Positions 1 through 7,592 of a stretch of DNA of 17,580 bases are shown here, in pieces. The DNA is from Kordiimonadaceae bacterium. Its GTDB lineage: Bacteria > Pseudomonadota > Alphaproteobacteria > Sphingomonadales > Kordiimonadaceae. The first letter of the stretch is position 1, and every line of letters starts with the position of its first letter. The notes beneath the pieces are model-generated. The model was not told the DNA's origin. It worked only from the letters and a program-made list of their open reading frames with translations, and ran no database searches. The DNA is taken from the NCBI GenBank assembly GCA_014238195.1, contig JABABO010000256.1, forward strand, positions 1-17,580. Direction: 5' to 3'. The position numbers and the translations under genes were made by a program.

Positions 1-2
1 AA

Positions 3-221
3 TATATGTATGGCCACACTGTCGCTTTGGGAACTGGGACTGACTTCTCACGCTTTCTATCTGCCATAGCTAAAAAATCTATTTATTATGATCCTGGAAT
101 CAAGGTTGAGAACATCAGCACACGACCGAAAGCAAAAAAGCGTAGTCAATTCAGAATAAAATCAAAGCATATACCAGAGCTGTATGAAACAATGGATATT
201 GTTAACTTCAAAACTACATAA
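3..221 (+). CDS. 3' end of a possible MvaI/BcnI-family restriction endonuclease (partial)
   Basis: The frame is open to the left edge, so this is the C-terminal part of a longer protein; the ATG at 6 need not be its start. The last residues run GIKVENISTRPKAKKRSQFRIK, then a helix ending in LYETMDIVNF. From memory, MvaI-type endonucleases end in a comparable way: a Lys-rich stretch, then an FRI strand, then a short helix of the pattern LLEYGEVKVIV. Members cut double-stranded DNA with a mismatch-repair-nuclease-like fold, but no catalytic residues fall inside the visible part. No methyltransferase is visible in the window. The gene converges with infC. The family call is tentative; that it is the end of a real basic protein is more likely. 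Confidence 0.4.
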   Translation, partial: YMYGHTVALGTGTDFSRFLSAIAKKSIYYDPGIKVENISTRPKAKKRSQFRIKSKHIPELYETMDIVNFKTT

Positions 222-363
222 AAAATTGCGATCCTTCACCAAAGTCTATGCGATTAATATCCGCATCAAAGCCATCATCATCTGTAATAGTTCCAATCTT
301 ATCTGACAGTAACCGATTTATCAGATTGCAACGACTGTCAGCTGAAGTCTGAACTAATATACC
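214..363 (-). pseudogene. Possible 3' remnant of an unidentified gene
   Basis: A 49-codon open stretch on the minus strand follows an in-frame TGA (364-366) and ends in TAG at 214-216. It has no ATG, GTG or TTG near its beginning. The translation looks protein-like, with an acidic second half containing GTITDDDGFDADINRIDFGE. It overlaps the end of the plus-strand reading frame by 8 bases. It could be the tail of a gene whose 5' part was lost between infC and this point, or it could be chance. I do not recognise it. Together with the flanking 364-442, where nothing else is seen, it fills the gap downstream of infC. Confidence 0.2.
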
Positions 364-442
364 TCAATAACTTTACCCAAATAAGCTTAAACGATAGATA
401 GAACCCCGTCCCCTGTTGCGTATGATTTTAGCGCGTGTGATA

Positions 443-979
443 TTACTTTGGTGAAACAACCATAATCATTTGGCGGCCTTCCATTTTGGGGCGCGCTTCA
501 ATCTTTGCATCAGCCTGACAATCTTCAACCACACGTTCCAGCACTTGCATGCCCAGCTCTTGGTGAGCCATTTCGCGGCCACGGAAGCGAATGGTGACTT
601 TTACTTTGTCGCCGTTACCGATGAACTGATGAATTTTTTTCAGTTTAACATTATAGTCATGCACATCAATACCAGGGCGCATTTTAATTTCTTTCACGTC
701 CTGAGTCTTTTGCTTTTTGCGTGCGAGATTGGCTTTTTTCTGCTGTTCGTACTTGAACTTGCCATAATCGAGAACCTTGCACACAGGGGGTTCTGCGTTC
801 GGTGATATTTCGACAAGGTCCATGCCGCTTTCGCGTGCTATTTCAATGGCACGGTTTGTTGGTACGACACCGTGGTTTTCTCCTTCTGCTCCGATCAATC
901 GTACATTTTCGCTGCGAATTAGATCGTTTACGCGGGGTCCTTCGTGTTTTGGACGTTCCGCAAATTGCCCTTTACGTAT
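443..979 (-). CDS. infC: Translation initiation factor IF-3, with an apparent ATA start codon
   Basis: IF-3 binds the 30S subunit, keeps 50S away and checks the start codon-initiator tRNA pairing. The N-domain motif GPRVNDLIRSENVRLIGAEG is followed by the basic linker (KYEQQKKANLARKKQK) and a C-domain with KEIKMRPGIDVHDYNVKLKK and RFRGREMAH, ending VVSPK. A TTG at 898 would give 151 aa but cuts off the conserved GPRVND segment. Reading upstream, the frame stays open to a TAA near 1018 and contains no ATG, GTG or TTG placed to give a full-length protein. An ATA at 977-979 has AGGAG seven bases before it and gives 178 aa, a normal IF-3 length. Rare AUU/AUC/AUA starts are well known for infC and underlie autoregulation in E. 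coli. It lies downstream of thrS; rpmI-rplT are not visible. Confidence 0.95.
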   Translation of the reverse strand: MRKGQFAERPKHEGPRVNDLIRSENVRLIGAEGENHGVVPTNRAIEIARESGMDLVEISPNAEPPVCKVLDYGKFKYEQQKKANLARKKQKTQDVKEIKMRPGIDVHDYNVKLKKIHQFIGNGDKVKVTIRFRGREMAHQELGMQVLERVVEDCQADAKIEARPKMEGRQMIMVVSPK

Positions 980-1033
980 GTTAGGTCTCCTATTTCTTGT
1001 TTCTGTTCTTTTGCCTTAACGGCTTTTAGTCAA

Positions 1034-1055
1034 ACTCTCAACCCTATGTGAGAGT
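1034..1055. repeat. Short inverted repeat in the thrS-infC spacer
   Basis: ACTCTCA (1034-1040) and TGAGAGT (1049-1055) form a perfect 7 bp stem with an 8-base loop, about 55 bases upstream of the infC start. It lies in the transcript leader if infC is read from thrS or from a promoter in the spacer. No U-tract follows on either strand, so it is a leader hairpin or protein site rather than a terminator. Confidence 0.4.
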
Positions 1056-1080
1056 CGCGGCAAACTATAACGATATCCAT

Positions 1081-1129
1081 GCCTGAAAGCGAGTGTGTTT
1101 CTAAGTGCCATCCACTTTCAGGCTTTTTT
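1081..1129 (+). terminator. Terminator-like hairpin on the strand opposite to thrS-infC
   Basis: GCCTGAAAG (1081-1089) pairs with CTTTCAGGC (1115-1123) and is followed on the plus strand by six T (1124-1129). The 25-base loop can add a little pairing (GTG with CAC). In plus orientation this has the form of an intrinsic terminator, but no plus-strand gene precedes it. In minus orientation there is no U-tract, so it should not stop thrS-to-infC readthrough. It might block antisense transcription into thrS. Confidence 0.4.
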
Positions 1130-1145
1130 ATGGGCTCAAGTGTGT

Positions 1146-1196
1146 CTATTTAGCACGTTGGTCTATTGAGCGCGATGACCTATTTAGCACGATGAT
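1146..1196. repeat. Three tandem 17-bp repeats across the thrS stop codon
   Basis: CTATTTAGCACGTTGGT (1146-1162), CTATTGAGCGCGATGAC (1163-1179) and CTATTTAGCACGATGAT (1180-1196) lie head to tail with a 17 bp period. The third unit encodes the last thrS codons and its TAG stop. The others lie just beyond, so the array looks like duplication of the gene's 3' end. Confidence 0.6.
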
Positions 1197-3171
1197 CAGG
1201 GGGCGTAGCTTCTTGCACCAAACTTGCTACCGCATCATCTAGGTCAACAACGCTTTGATGTTTGCTGCCTAAGCGGCGGATCGACACCTGATTGCTTTCA
1301 GCTTCACGCATACCAACCGCTAAAATCGCTGGAACTTTCGCATGGCTGTGTTCGCGGACTTTGAAGTTAATTTTTTCGTTTCGCAGGTCAGCTTTCGCAC
1401 GCAAGCCAGCGGCTTTTAGCTTGGTAAGGACCGCCTCAGCATAGTCATTGGCATCACTAATAATCGGTGTAACAACCGCCTGTGTCGGGGCAAGCCATAA
1501 TGGCATACGCCCAGCATAATGTTCGATCATAATACCAAGAAACCGCTCTAGCGTGCCTAAAATAGCCCGGTGCAACATCACAGGGCGGTGTTTTTGCCCG
1601 TCTTCGCCTATATAGGTGGCATCCAAACGCTCGGGCAGCACAAAATCAAGCTGCAAAGTCCCACATTGCCAAGTGCGACCGATCGCATCGGACAAATGAA
1701 ATTCCAGTTTCGGGCCATAAAAAGCCCCTTCACCAGCGGCATATTCAAAGTCAATATTCGCCTCACCCAAGGCATCGGACAAGCCTTTTTCTGCTTTGTC
1801 CCAAGTCGCATCCGTACCAGCGCGCACATCAGGCCGGGTCGCTAGCAGAACTTTAAAGTCTGGGAAGCCAAGGTCCGCATAAATTTCAGAAAGCAAGGCA
1901 CAAAAAGCAACCGATTCGCTGGTGATTTGATCCTCGCGGCAAAAAATATGCGCATCATCTTGGGTCATTTGACGCACCCGCATCAAACCGTGCAGAGCGC
2001 CGTGGGCCTCGTTGCGGTGGCAACAGCCAAACTCAGCAAACCGCAACGGCAGGTCACGGTAGCTTTTTGTGCCTTGCTTAAACACCTGCACATGGGCAGG
2101 GCAGTTCATAGGTTTTAGCGCCATCAATTTGGCACTGCCTGAAATCACCGGGGCATCGGTTTCGGTGCTTGGCACTTCATCGGGTACCACAAACATGTTT
2201 TCACGAAATTTATCCCAGTGGCCAGACTGTTGCCAAAATTTACTATCCAAGACTTGTGGGGTTTTAATTTCAAGGTATCCCGCACCCTGCAACTTGCGGC
2301 GAATGTAGTTTTCAAGCGCCAGCCAGATCGTGTAGCCTTGTGGATGCCAGAAGACCGAACCCTGTGCTTCTTCTTGCAGGTGAAAAAGGTCCATCTCGCG
2401 CCCTAACTTACGATGGTCGCGTTTTGCGGCTTCTTCAAGCCGGTGCAAGTAGGCCTTTAATTCTTTTTTGTCCCGCCAGCATGTCCCATAAATGCGTGTG
2501 AGCATGGCATTTTTGCTGTCGCCGCGCCAATAAGCGCCCGCCACTTTCATTAATTTAAACGCATCCCCCAGCTTTTTGGTTGATGGCAAGTGTGGGCCGC
2601 GGCACAGGTCCATCCAATTGCCTTGGCAGTAAACTGTTATGGTCTCGCTTGGGGGTAGGTCTGCAATAATTTCGGCTTTATAGCGTTCACCAATCGTTTT
2701 AAAGTGAGCAATAGCATCCGCGCGGTCCCACTCTTCGCGGGTTATGGTTTCATCGCGCTCGACGATCTCATGCATGCGCTTTTCAATAACACCGAGATCG
2801 TCCTCGGTGAACGGTTTATCACGGGCAAAGTCATAATAAAAGCCATCTTCGATATTAGGTCCGATTGTTACTTGTGTGCCTGGGAAAAGCTCCTGCACGG
2901 CTTCGGCCATTATATGAGCACAGTCATGACGCAGCAAGTCCAGCGCCCCTTGATCCTTGCGGGTCATAATCGATACATCACAGTCACGTGTGATCGGGCG
3001 GGACAGATCCCACATTTCACCGTTAACATGGATGGCAATCGCAGCTTTTAAAAGCCCAGGTCCAATGTCCGCGGCCAAATCAGTCCCCGTAACAGGCCCA
3101 TCAAACGTGCGCACGCTACCATCGGGCAGGCGCAGGTTAACGGGTTGGGCATTGAAATTGCTATCAGTCAT
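1180..3171 (-). CDS. thrS: Threonine-tRNA ligase (ThrRS)
   Basis: Cytoplasmic class II synthetase that charges tRNA-Thr with threonine and edits Ser-tRNA-Thr. All domains are present in 663 aa: TGS (about residues 10-72); the editing/SAD domain with HDCAH (H82, H86) and C190; the catalytic core with motif 2 around FGCCHRNEAHGALHGL (381-396) and motif 3 around MLHRAILGTLERFLGIMIEH (532-551); and a C-terminal anticodon-binding domain (about 565-655). The zinc ligands correspond to C357, H408 and H534, a constant offset of 23 from E. coli C334/H385/H511. The ATG at 3171 has only a weak AAGA ribosome site. infC follows on the same strand after 200 bases, the classic order. A promoter-like sequence lies at 3213-3241. 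Confidence 0.98.
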   Translation of the reverse strand: MTDSNFNAQPVNLRLPDGSVRTFDGPVTGTDLAADIGPGLLKAAIAIHVNGEMWDLSRPITRDCDVSIMTRKDQGALDLLRHDCAHIMAEAVQELFPGTQVTIGPNIEDGFYYDFARDKPFTEDDLGVIEKRMHEIVERDETITREEWDRADAIAHFKTIGERYKAEIIADLPPSETITVYCQGNWMDLCRGPHLPSTKKLGDAFKLMKVAGAYWRGDSKNAMLTRIYGTCWRDKKELKAYLHRLEEAAKRDHRKLGREMDLFHLQEEAQGSVFWHPQGYTIWLALENYIRRKLQGAGYLEIKTPQVLDSKFWQQSGHWDKFRENMFVVPDEVPSTETDAPVISGSAKLMALKPMNCPAHVQVFKQGTKSYRDLPLRFAEFGCCHRNEAHGALHGLMRVRQMTQDDAHIFCREDQITSESVAFCALLSEIYADLGFPDFKVLLATRPDVRAGTDATWDKAEKGLSDALGEANIDFEYAAGEGAFYGPKLEFHLSDAIGRTWQCGTLQLDFVLPERLDATYIGEDGQKHRPVMLHRAILGTLERFLGIMIEHYAGRMPLWLAPTQAVVTPIISDANDYAEAVLTKLKAAGLRAKADLRNEKINFKVREHSHAKVPAILAVGMREAESNQVSIRRLGSKHQSVVDLDDAVASLVQEATPPDHRAK

Positions 3172-3212
3172 TGGTCTTAATCCATACTTATGGTTAAAGT
3201 GTTGAAGTTGGC

Positions 3213-3241
3213 GTGTTACGAGGCTAAAGGAAACATGTCAA
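3213..3241 (-). promoter_or_regulatory. Probable housekeeping promoter of thrS
   Basis: On the minus strand TTGACA (3241-3236) is followed after 17 bases by TAACAC (3218-3213). The -35 box is perfect and the -10 box partial. Transcription would begin near 3205, giving a leader of about 35 bases. No T-box or other obvious leader structure is seen in that leader. Confidence 0.5.
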
Positions 3242-3300
3242 GCAAAGCCTATGAAATTGGGTCTTGAAGCCCGCGTTTCTTTGCTATTATTGTGCAAATT

Positions 3301-3330
3301 TAGACACAAATCGGTACTAAGTGATATAGT
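3301..3330 (+). promoter_or_regulatory. Possible promoter of the alpha/beta hydrolase gene
   Basis: TAGACA (3301-3306), an 18-base spacer and TATAGT (3325-3330) resemble a sigma-70 promoter on the plus strand. The predicted transcript starts next to AGGA (3337-3340), which would serve the ATG at 3353. This argues against the longer reading frame beginning at 3251, whose start codon lies upstream of the promoter. Confidence 0.35.
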
Positions 3331-3352
3331 ATCATTAGGAAAAATATCAGAT

Positions 3353-4120
3353 ATGAGCGAACTGCCAAACTATATTGAAACATCACACGGGACAAAAATC
3401 GCTTATCACCGTATCCCTTATCACCATATCCAAGGGGCTGGGCCAGGTATCGTTTGGCTGGGGGGCTTCATGTCAGACATGAACGGTAGCAAAGCCCTTG
3501 CCCTTGAAGCATACGCCAAGCAATTTGGGCAAGCCTATGTGCGGTTTGATTATATGGGGCACGGCCTTTCTAGCGGTGAATTTGCGGATGGAACCATTGG
3601 TTTATGGCTAAAGGATGCTCTTGCGATAATTGATCATTTAACATCAGGCCCCCAAATTCTGGTGGGGTCTTCAATGGGGGGATGGTTGGCGCTGTTAGCG
3701 GCCAAAGCCAGGCCTAACCGCATTAAAGGCATAATCGGTGTTGCGGCTGCCCCTGATTTTACGGTGCGACACTGGGCAGGTTTATCCAGCACAGACCAAG
3801 CAACGATTGTTCGTGAAGGGCGCTTGTTAGTGCCGAGTGACTATGGCCCTGACCCTTATATCTTTACTCATCAGCTTTTTTTAGATGGCTATAAAAACCG
3901 TGTGATGAACGCACCGCTGCACCTTGATTTTCCCATCCGTTTAATTCAAGGCATGGCGGACCCTGACGTGCCTTGGCAAACGGCCTTGAACATTGCCAAC
4001 AACATCACAGGTGATCAAGCAGAGGCAATCTTAATACCAAACGGCGACCACCGTTTGTCGCGCGATGTTGATATCGCACGGTTAATTAGGGTGGTAAAAG
4101 CCCTGAGCTGTGAAGTTTAA
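3353..4120 (+). CDS. Alpha/beta hydrolase, ABHD10-like (esterase/thioesterase)
   Basis: Cytoplasmic serine hydrolase of 255 aa. The nucleophile elbow is GSSMGGW, the oxyanion region is VWLGGFMSDM, the acidic residue is in GMADPDVPW and the catalytic His in NGDHRLSR. The strand-turn segment RFDYMGHGLSSGEF is typical of the fold. The combination GSSMGGW...DVPW...GDHRLS matches the ABHD10/palmitoyl-thioesterase-like group; the substrate cannot be told. The frame opens at an ATG at 3251, but the extra 34 residues look non-native and overlap a promoter-like sequence. The ATG at 3353 (protein MSELPNYIE...) with AGGA 12 bases upstream is preferred. It diverges from thrS and ends 33 bases before nth, so the two may share a transcript. 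Confidence 0.88.
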   Translation: MSELPNYIETSHGTKIAYHRIPYHHIQGAGPGIVWLGGFMSDMNGSKALALEAYAKQFGQAYVRFDYMGHGLSSGEFADGTIGLWLKDALAIIDHLTSGPQILVGSSMGGWLALLAAKARPNRIKGIIGVAAAPDFTVRHWAGLSSTDQATIVREGRLLVPSDYGPDPYIFTHQLFLDGYKNRVMNAPLHLDFPIRLIQGMADPDVPWQTALNIANNITGDQAEAILIPNGDHRLSRDVDIARLIRVVKALSCEV

Positions 4121-4153
4121 AATCAAGCGCTTCTCACGATAAGGAACATTCAA

Positions 4154-4807
4154 ATGGCTGGTAAATATTCTAAGCTGAACCGCACACAAATTTATGACTT
4201 TTTTGCGCGCTTATCTGAAGATAATCCAAACCCAGTGGGAGAGCTTGATTACGTCAATGAATTCACTTTGCTGGTCGCCGTGGTGCTGAGCGCCCAAGCC
4301 ACAGATGTCGGTGTGAATAAAGCGACAAAAGCGCTTTGGCCTGTGGCCGATACACCTGAAAAAATGGTTGCCCTAGGTGTGGATGGGTTAAAAGAGTATA
4401 TCAAAACCATCGGACTTTATAATAGCAAAGCGGAAAATGTGATCAAATTATGCAGGGACCTGATTGATAAGCATGGCTCCAAAGTGCCAGAAACGCGCGA
4501 GGAATTGGTCGCCCTAGCGGGTGTTGGCCGTAAAACGGCTAATGTCGTTTTAAACATTGCCTTTGGTCAACCTACTTGTGCTGTTGATACCCATATTTTT
4601 AGGGTTTCAAACCGTACAGGACTTGCGCCTGGTAAAAATGTTGATCGTGTTGAAGACGCCTTAATGAAGATAATCCCTGAGCCCTTTAAATATCATGCTC
4701 ACCACTGGCTTATTTTGCAGGGGCGGTATATTTGCAAAGCCCGCAAACCTGTCTGTGATGCCTGCACGTTGACAGATCTTTGTAAATTTAAAGAGAAAAC
4801 CTTATAA
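4154..4807 (+). CDS. nth: Endonuclease III (DNA glycosylase/AP lyase)
   Basis: Base-excision repair enzyme that removes oxidised pyrimidines and cleaves the abasic site. The 217 aa protein has a helix-hairpin-helix with catalytic lysine in LAGVGRKTANVVLNIAFG (K127), the catalytic aspartate in AVDTHIFRVSNR (D145), and a C-terminal [4Fe-4S] site with spacing C-X6-C-X2-C-X5-C (C194, C201, C204, C210). Length and all key residues are normal. AAGGA ends nine bases before the ATG. It follows the hydrolase by 33 bases and is followed by repeat copy 1. Confidence 0.97.
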   Translation: MAGKYSKLNRTQIYDFFARLSEDNPNPVGELDYVNEFTLLVAVVLSAQATDVGVNKATKALWPVADTPEKMVALGVDGLKEYIKTIGLYNSKAENVIKLCRDLIDKHGSKVPETREELVALAGVGRKTANVVLNIAFGQPTCAVDTHIFRVSNRTGLAPGKNVDRVEDALMKIIPEPFKYHAHHWLILQGRYICKARKPVCDACTLTDLCKFKEKTL

Positions 4808-4819
4808 ACTGATTTAACA

Positions 4820-4936
4820 TATAGCCAATTGCGGTGAATATTGATCACCTCATTTGGCTATAAGTATTTGTTACGGTTCGACTTATCCCAAGAGACTTAG
4901 CGAATAATGACCTCATTATTTATTGGTCTCGCTATA
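4820..4936 (+). repeat. Palindrome-rich repeat element, copy 1 (117 bp)
   Basis: The element starts TATAGCCAA and ends GCTATA, so its tips are inverted repeats. Module A (4820-4862, 43 bp) is a two-level palindrome: TATAGCCAA/TTGGCTATA (9 bp) outside and GGTGA/TCACC (5 bp) inside. Module B (4863-4936) contains GGTTCGACTTATC and the palindrome AATAATGA-CC-TCATTATT, and ends GGTCTCGCTATA. A truncated second module A (TAGCCAATTGCGGTGA) follows at once. The same structure recurs at 7593-7810 (reverse orientation) and 15384-15500. It encodes nothing and resembles a MITE or REP-type element. Confidence 0.85.
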
Positions 4937-4944
4937 TAGCCAAT

Positions 4945-4977
4945 TGCGGTGAGGGTAGGTGTTACTCCCTCGCCGCA
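4945..4977. terminator. Strong hairpin between nth and the TonB receptor gene
   Basis: TGCGGTGAGGG (4945-4955) pairs with CCCTCGCCGCA (4967-4977), an 11-position stem with one G-U pair and an 11-base loop. Its left arm is the end of a truncated repeat module A. On the plus strand GTTTCTG follows, a weak U-tract; on the minus strand there is none. It sits between convergent genes and may act as the nth terminator. Confidence 0.4.
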
Positions 4978-5020
4978 GTTTCTGAGCCCGAAAACAAAAT
5001 CAAAGTGTTAATGGTTTTCC

Positions 5021-7444
5021 CTAAAATTTAACTTTCAAATCTGCACCCCAAAACATGGGATCGCTGAGGGAAACAAACGGCGTTCCCAAGGTTGCTGCTG
5101 TGAGATTATTCACACCGCTAACATACTGGTTGTCAAACACATTATTAGCGTAAACCCCAACCTCATAGCGCTCATCAGGGCTTGTCCAAGCAGCCCGTAA
5201 ATCGGTTCTGTTTTCTGCAACACCGACATCAAAGGCGGTTGTCAGTGACAGGTTTCCTTGCCGTAAAGAATCGCTGTTTTCGCGCGTGCTGCTTTGATAG
5301 GAATGGGCAATTTGCAAATTCAAACGCCCACCTGTTGATAATTCTTGGCTATAACGCGCCCCAAATACCGCTTGTAAGGTCGGTTCGCCTGTCGGTTCAC
5401 CAGATAAATCAGTGCCATCGTCTAATGTGCGGTCTTTGAATGTGGCATCAATATATTGTGCATTGGCAAATACTGTCAAATTTTCGCTCGGTTGCCAATT
5501 TGATTGTACATCAATGCCCCAGGCTTGGTCATCGCTCGTATCAACCACATATTGCGGTACTGCACTGCCCGCAAATGTGGCAAGACGTAAGGCTTGCTTT
5601 TCCTTATAAACATAACGAAAGCCTGATACATTTAGGGTTAATTTACTGTCAGGGAAAGCTGCTTTGACGCCAATCTCAATGCTTGTCACATCTTCATTGT
5701 CAAATTCTGAGGCGATTTGAACGCTGTTAAAGCCACCTGCTTTATAGCCCTTGGTAAATGAAGCATAGGTCAAGACAGTCTCATTGACATGGTAATCAAC
5801 GACCAAGCGGGGGCTAAAATTGCTCCAATCCCGCTCAAGCACGCAGGCTACACCTTCCGTAACGGTGACACCATTATCACAGGGGGCACCAGCAAGTTCC
5901 GATTGATCAAAGATTAAATCAAACTGAAAGTCTGAGGGCGAGGTTCCTGCTAAGGCAAGCAGCCCTTGATCCTCCAATGCAGCCAAAGTTGCATCAAGTT
6001 CTGGTGCTTCTCGTGGCCCATTCAGCCACTGAAATTCTTTATCATCACGGGTGTAACGCCCCCCAAATGTCACATTCAAGCGCTCATTCACTGCCCAAAT
6101 AGCGTCCCCGTAAATGGCATAAGCGGTCGTTTTGCCTTCATTGAAAACAGCTTCACGCCAACCAGCACCAAACAGTGTTGCAGGGACGCCAAAGGGAATG
6201 AGCAAACCATTTTCTAAAGCAGAAAAAGGTGTCCCAAGGCCAATATTACCGAGCGTAGTATTAACGGTGTCAGTATATGTAAATGTATCGCTGACTTGAT
6301 GCGCGTCTTCACTGTAATAGCTGGTTCCTACGATCCAATTCACAGGCCCTGTTTCACCCGCAAGCTTAAATTCTTGATACCAGCTTTCGTTGCTTTCAAC
6401 GTTATTGGTATCAAAATACAAATCGATGCGGTTGGTGCCGTCTTCGTCTTCGCGGTTACGGGTTTGAAATTCCCGCCATGATGACGTTGACGTAAATATA
6501 ATGTCACCAAAATCATGATTGAGGATCAATGATAGTTCATCAAGATTTCTGCTTTCGCCGTTCTCTACAACGTCATTAAAAACAGGGGCTGAAAAAGGGT
6601 CTAAATAGGTCGCAGGTTCAACAGGCACTGGGGGCTGGGCTGGTGCGTCTGGAACAGCAACAATGCCAATGGCTGGGCGGGCATCTTGATCTAGGTCATC
6701 ATGGGTCCAAGTGATTGTTAAATCGGTTGCCTCAGTAGGGTCCCAGCGCAGGGCGGCCCGTGTTGCCCAACTTTTTTCTGTGCTCAGGTCTTCGCCTGTA
6801 GCGGTATCTTCAAACAGTCCGTTACGCTTATTATATAATCCATTTACCCGCAGGGCTAAACTGTCAACGATTGGTATGTTGATGGTCCCCTCAACACGGC
6901 GCTTGCCATAATTTCCCAAACGTCCTGTCACCTGACCTTCAAATTCCTGTGTCGGCTTTTTGGTGATCACTGCAACCGCACCAGCCGCAGAATTACGCCC
7001 AAACAGGGTTCCCTGCGGCCCCTTTAGAACCTCGATGCGTTCAATATCCCCAAACGACAGAACAGCAGACCCCGAACGCGCCGCGTATACACCATCAATA
7101 TACACACCGACAGCAGGCTCGGTCCCCACACCAAAATCAGATGTGTTAATACCCCGAATTTTATAGCGGGGTTGCGTGGGGCTTGATGCACCGACTTCCA
7201 AACCTGGTATAAATTGGCTGACATCGCTAATATTATCTGCGGCTAAGTCTGCAAGAAATTGATCATCAACCACTTGCATTGAAATGGGGACGTCTTGGAC
7301 GTTTTGTTCCCGCTTTTGCGCGGTTACAACAATTTCATCAACGATTGTTTGAGCCGAAACAAGCGTCGGCGCCCCTAATGCTATAGAGGCTGTTGTCAAC
7401 AATAAACTTGATTTCATACGGCACCTAGAAGTAGCAAAAAGCAT
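5021..7444 (-). CDS. TonB-dependent outer-membrane receptor
   Basis: Outer-membrane beta-barrel with a plug that imports a ligand using TonB-ExbBD energy. It has a signal peptide (MKSSLLLTTASIALGAPTLVSAQ), a TonB-box/plug start (DEIVVTAQKREQNVQDVPISM), plug motifs GVYIDGVYAARSG and LKGPQGTLFGRNSAAGAV, a long barrel with FSPRLVVDYHVNE and YASFTKGYKAGGFN, and a terminal Phe (LKVKF) as in barrel proteins. The ATG at 7444 gives 807 aa and has AGGGGG seven bases upstream; the ATG at 7417 gives 798 aa and a shorter, more typical signal peptide. Both are possible. The ligand is unknown. A tetR-type gene diverges from it and repeat copies flank it in opposite orientations. The cytochrome/beta-helix pair beyond tetR may belong to the same physiology, but that is inference. 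Confidence 0.93.
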   Translation of the reverse strand: MLFATSRCRMKSSLLLTTASIALGAPTLVSAQTIVDEIVVTAQKREQNVQDVPISMQVVDDQFLADLAADNISDVSQFIPGLEVGASSPTQPRYKIRGINTSDFGVGTEPAVGVYIDGVYAARSGSAVLSFGDIERIEVLKGPQGTLFGRNSAAGAVAVITKKPTQEFEGQVTGRLGNYGKRRVEGTINIPIVDSLALRVNGLYNKRNGLFEDTATGEDLSTEKSWATRAALRWDPTEATDLTITWTHDDLDQDARPAIGIVAVPDAPAQPPVPVEPATYLDPFSAPVFNDVVENGESRNLDELSLILNHDFGDIIFTSTSSWREFQTRNREDEDGTNRIDLYFDTNNVESNESWYQEFKLAGETGPVNWIVGTSYYSEDAHQVSDTFTYTDTVNTTLGNIGLGTPFSALENGLLIPFGVPATLFGAGWREAVFNEGKTTAYAIYGDAIWAVNERLNVTFGGRYTRDDKEFQWLNGPREAPELDATLAALEDQGLLALAGTSPSDFQFDLIFDQSELAGAPCDNGVTVTEGVACVLERDWSNFSPRLVVDYHVNETVLTYASFTKGYKAGGFNSVQIASEFDNEDVTSIEIGVKAAFPDSKLTLNVSGFRYVYKEKQALRLATFAGSAVPQYVVDTSDDQAWGIDVQSNWQPSENLTVFANAQYIDATFKDRTLDDGTDLSGEPTGEPTLQAVFGARYSQELSTGGRLNLQIAHSYQSSTRENSDSLRQGNLSLTTAFDVGVAENRTDLRAAWTSPDERYEVGVYANNVFDNQYVSGVNNLTAATLGTPFVSLSDPMFWGADLKVKF

Positions 7445-7491
7445 TTGATAGCCCCCTATATTATGGTTAATTTTTTATCAGTGTGATAGTT

Positions 7492-7523
7492 AAACAGAAA
7501 ATGCTATGTTTGAAAACAGAAAA
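7492..7523. promoter_or_regulatory. Direct repeats upstream of the TonB receptor gene
   Basis: AAACAGAAAA occurs at 7492-7501 and 7514-7523, 22 bases apart (about two helical turns), in the AT-rich 5' region of the receptor gene. The placement suits an operator. No clear palindrome of the usual TetR type was found, so the link to the neighbouring regulator is a guess. Confidence 0.25.
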
Positions 7524-7592
7524 ATTTTCACTTTTTATATTATATTCATATCTTACTGGTAAAAACAGGAATTATCGGCTAGCTAAAGGCTA

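Noticed and set aside
443..898. infC starting at the TTG at 898
   Set aside because: It would remove the conserved GPRVNDLIRSENVR segment of the IF-3 N-domain and has no suitable ribosome site.
3251..3352. Longer N-terminus of the alpha/beta hydrolase
   Set aside because: The extra residues do not look like the family and overlap a promoter-like sequence; the ATG at 3353 fits better.
4875..4890. GGTTCGA in module B as a tRNA T-arm
   Set aside because: The surroundings give no T-stem, anticodon arm or acceptor stem; the motif is a small GTCG/CGAC-type palindrome within the repeat.
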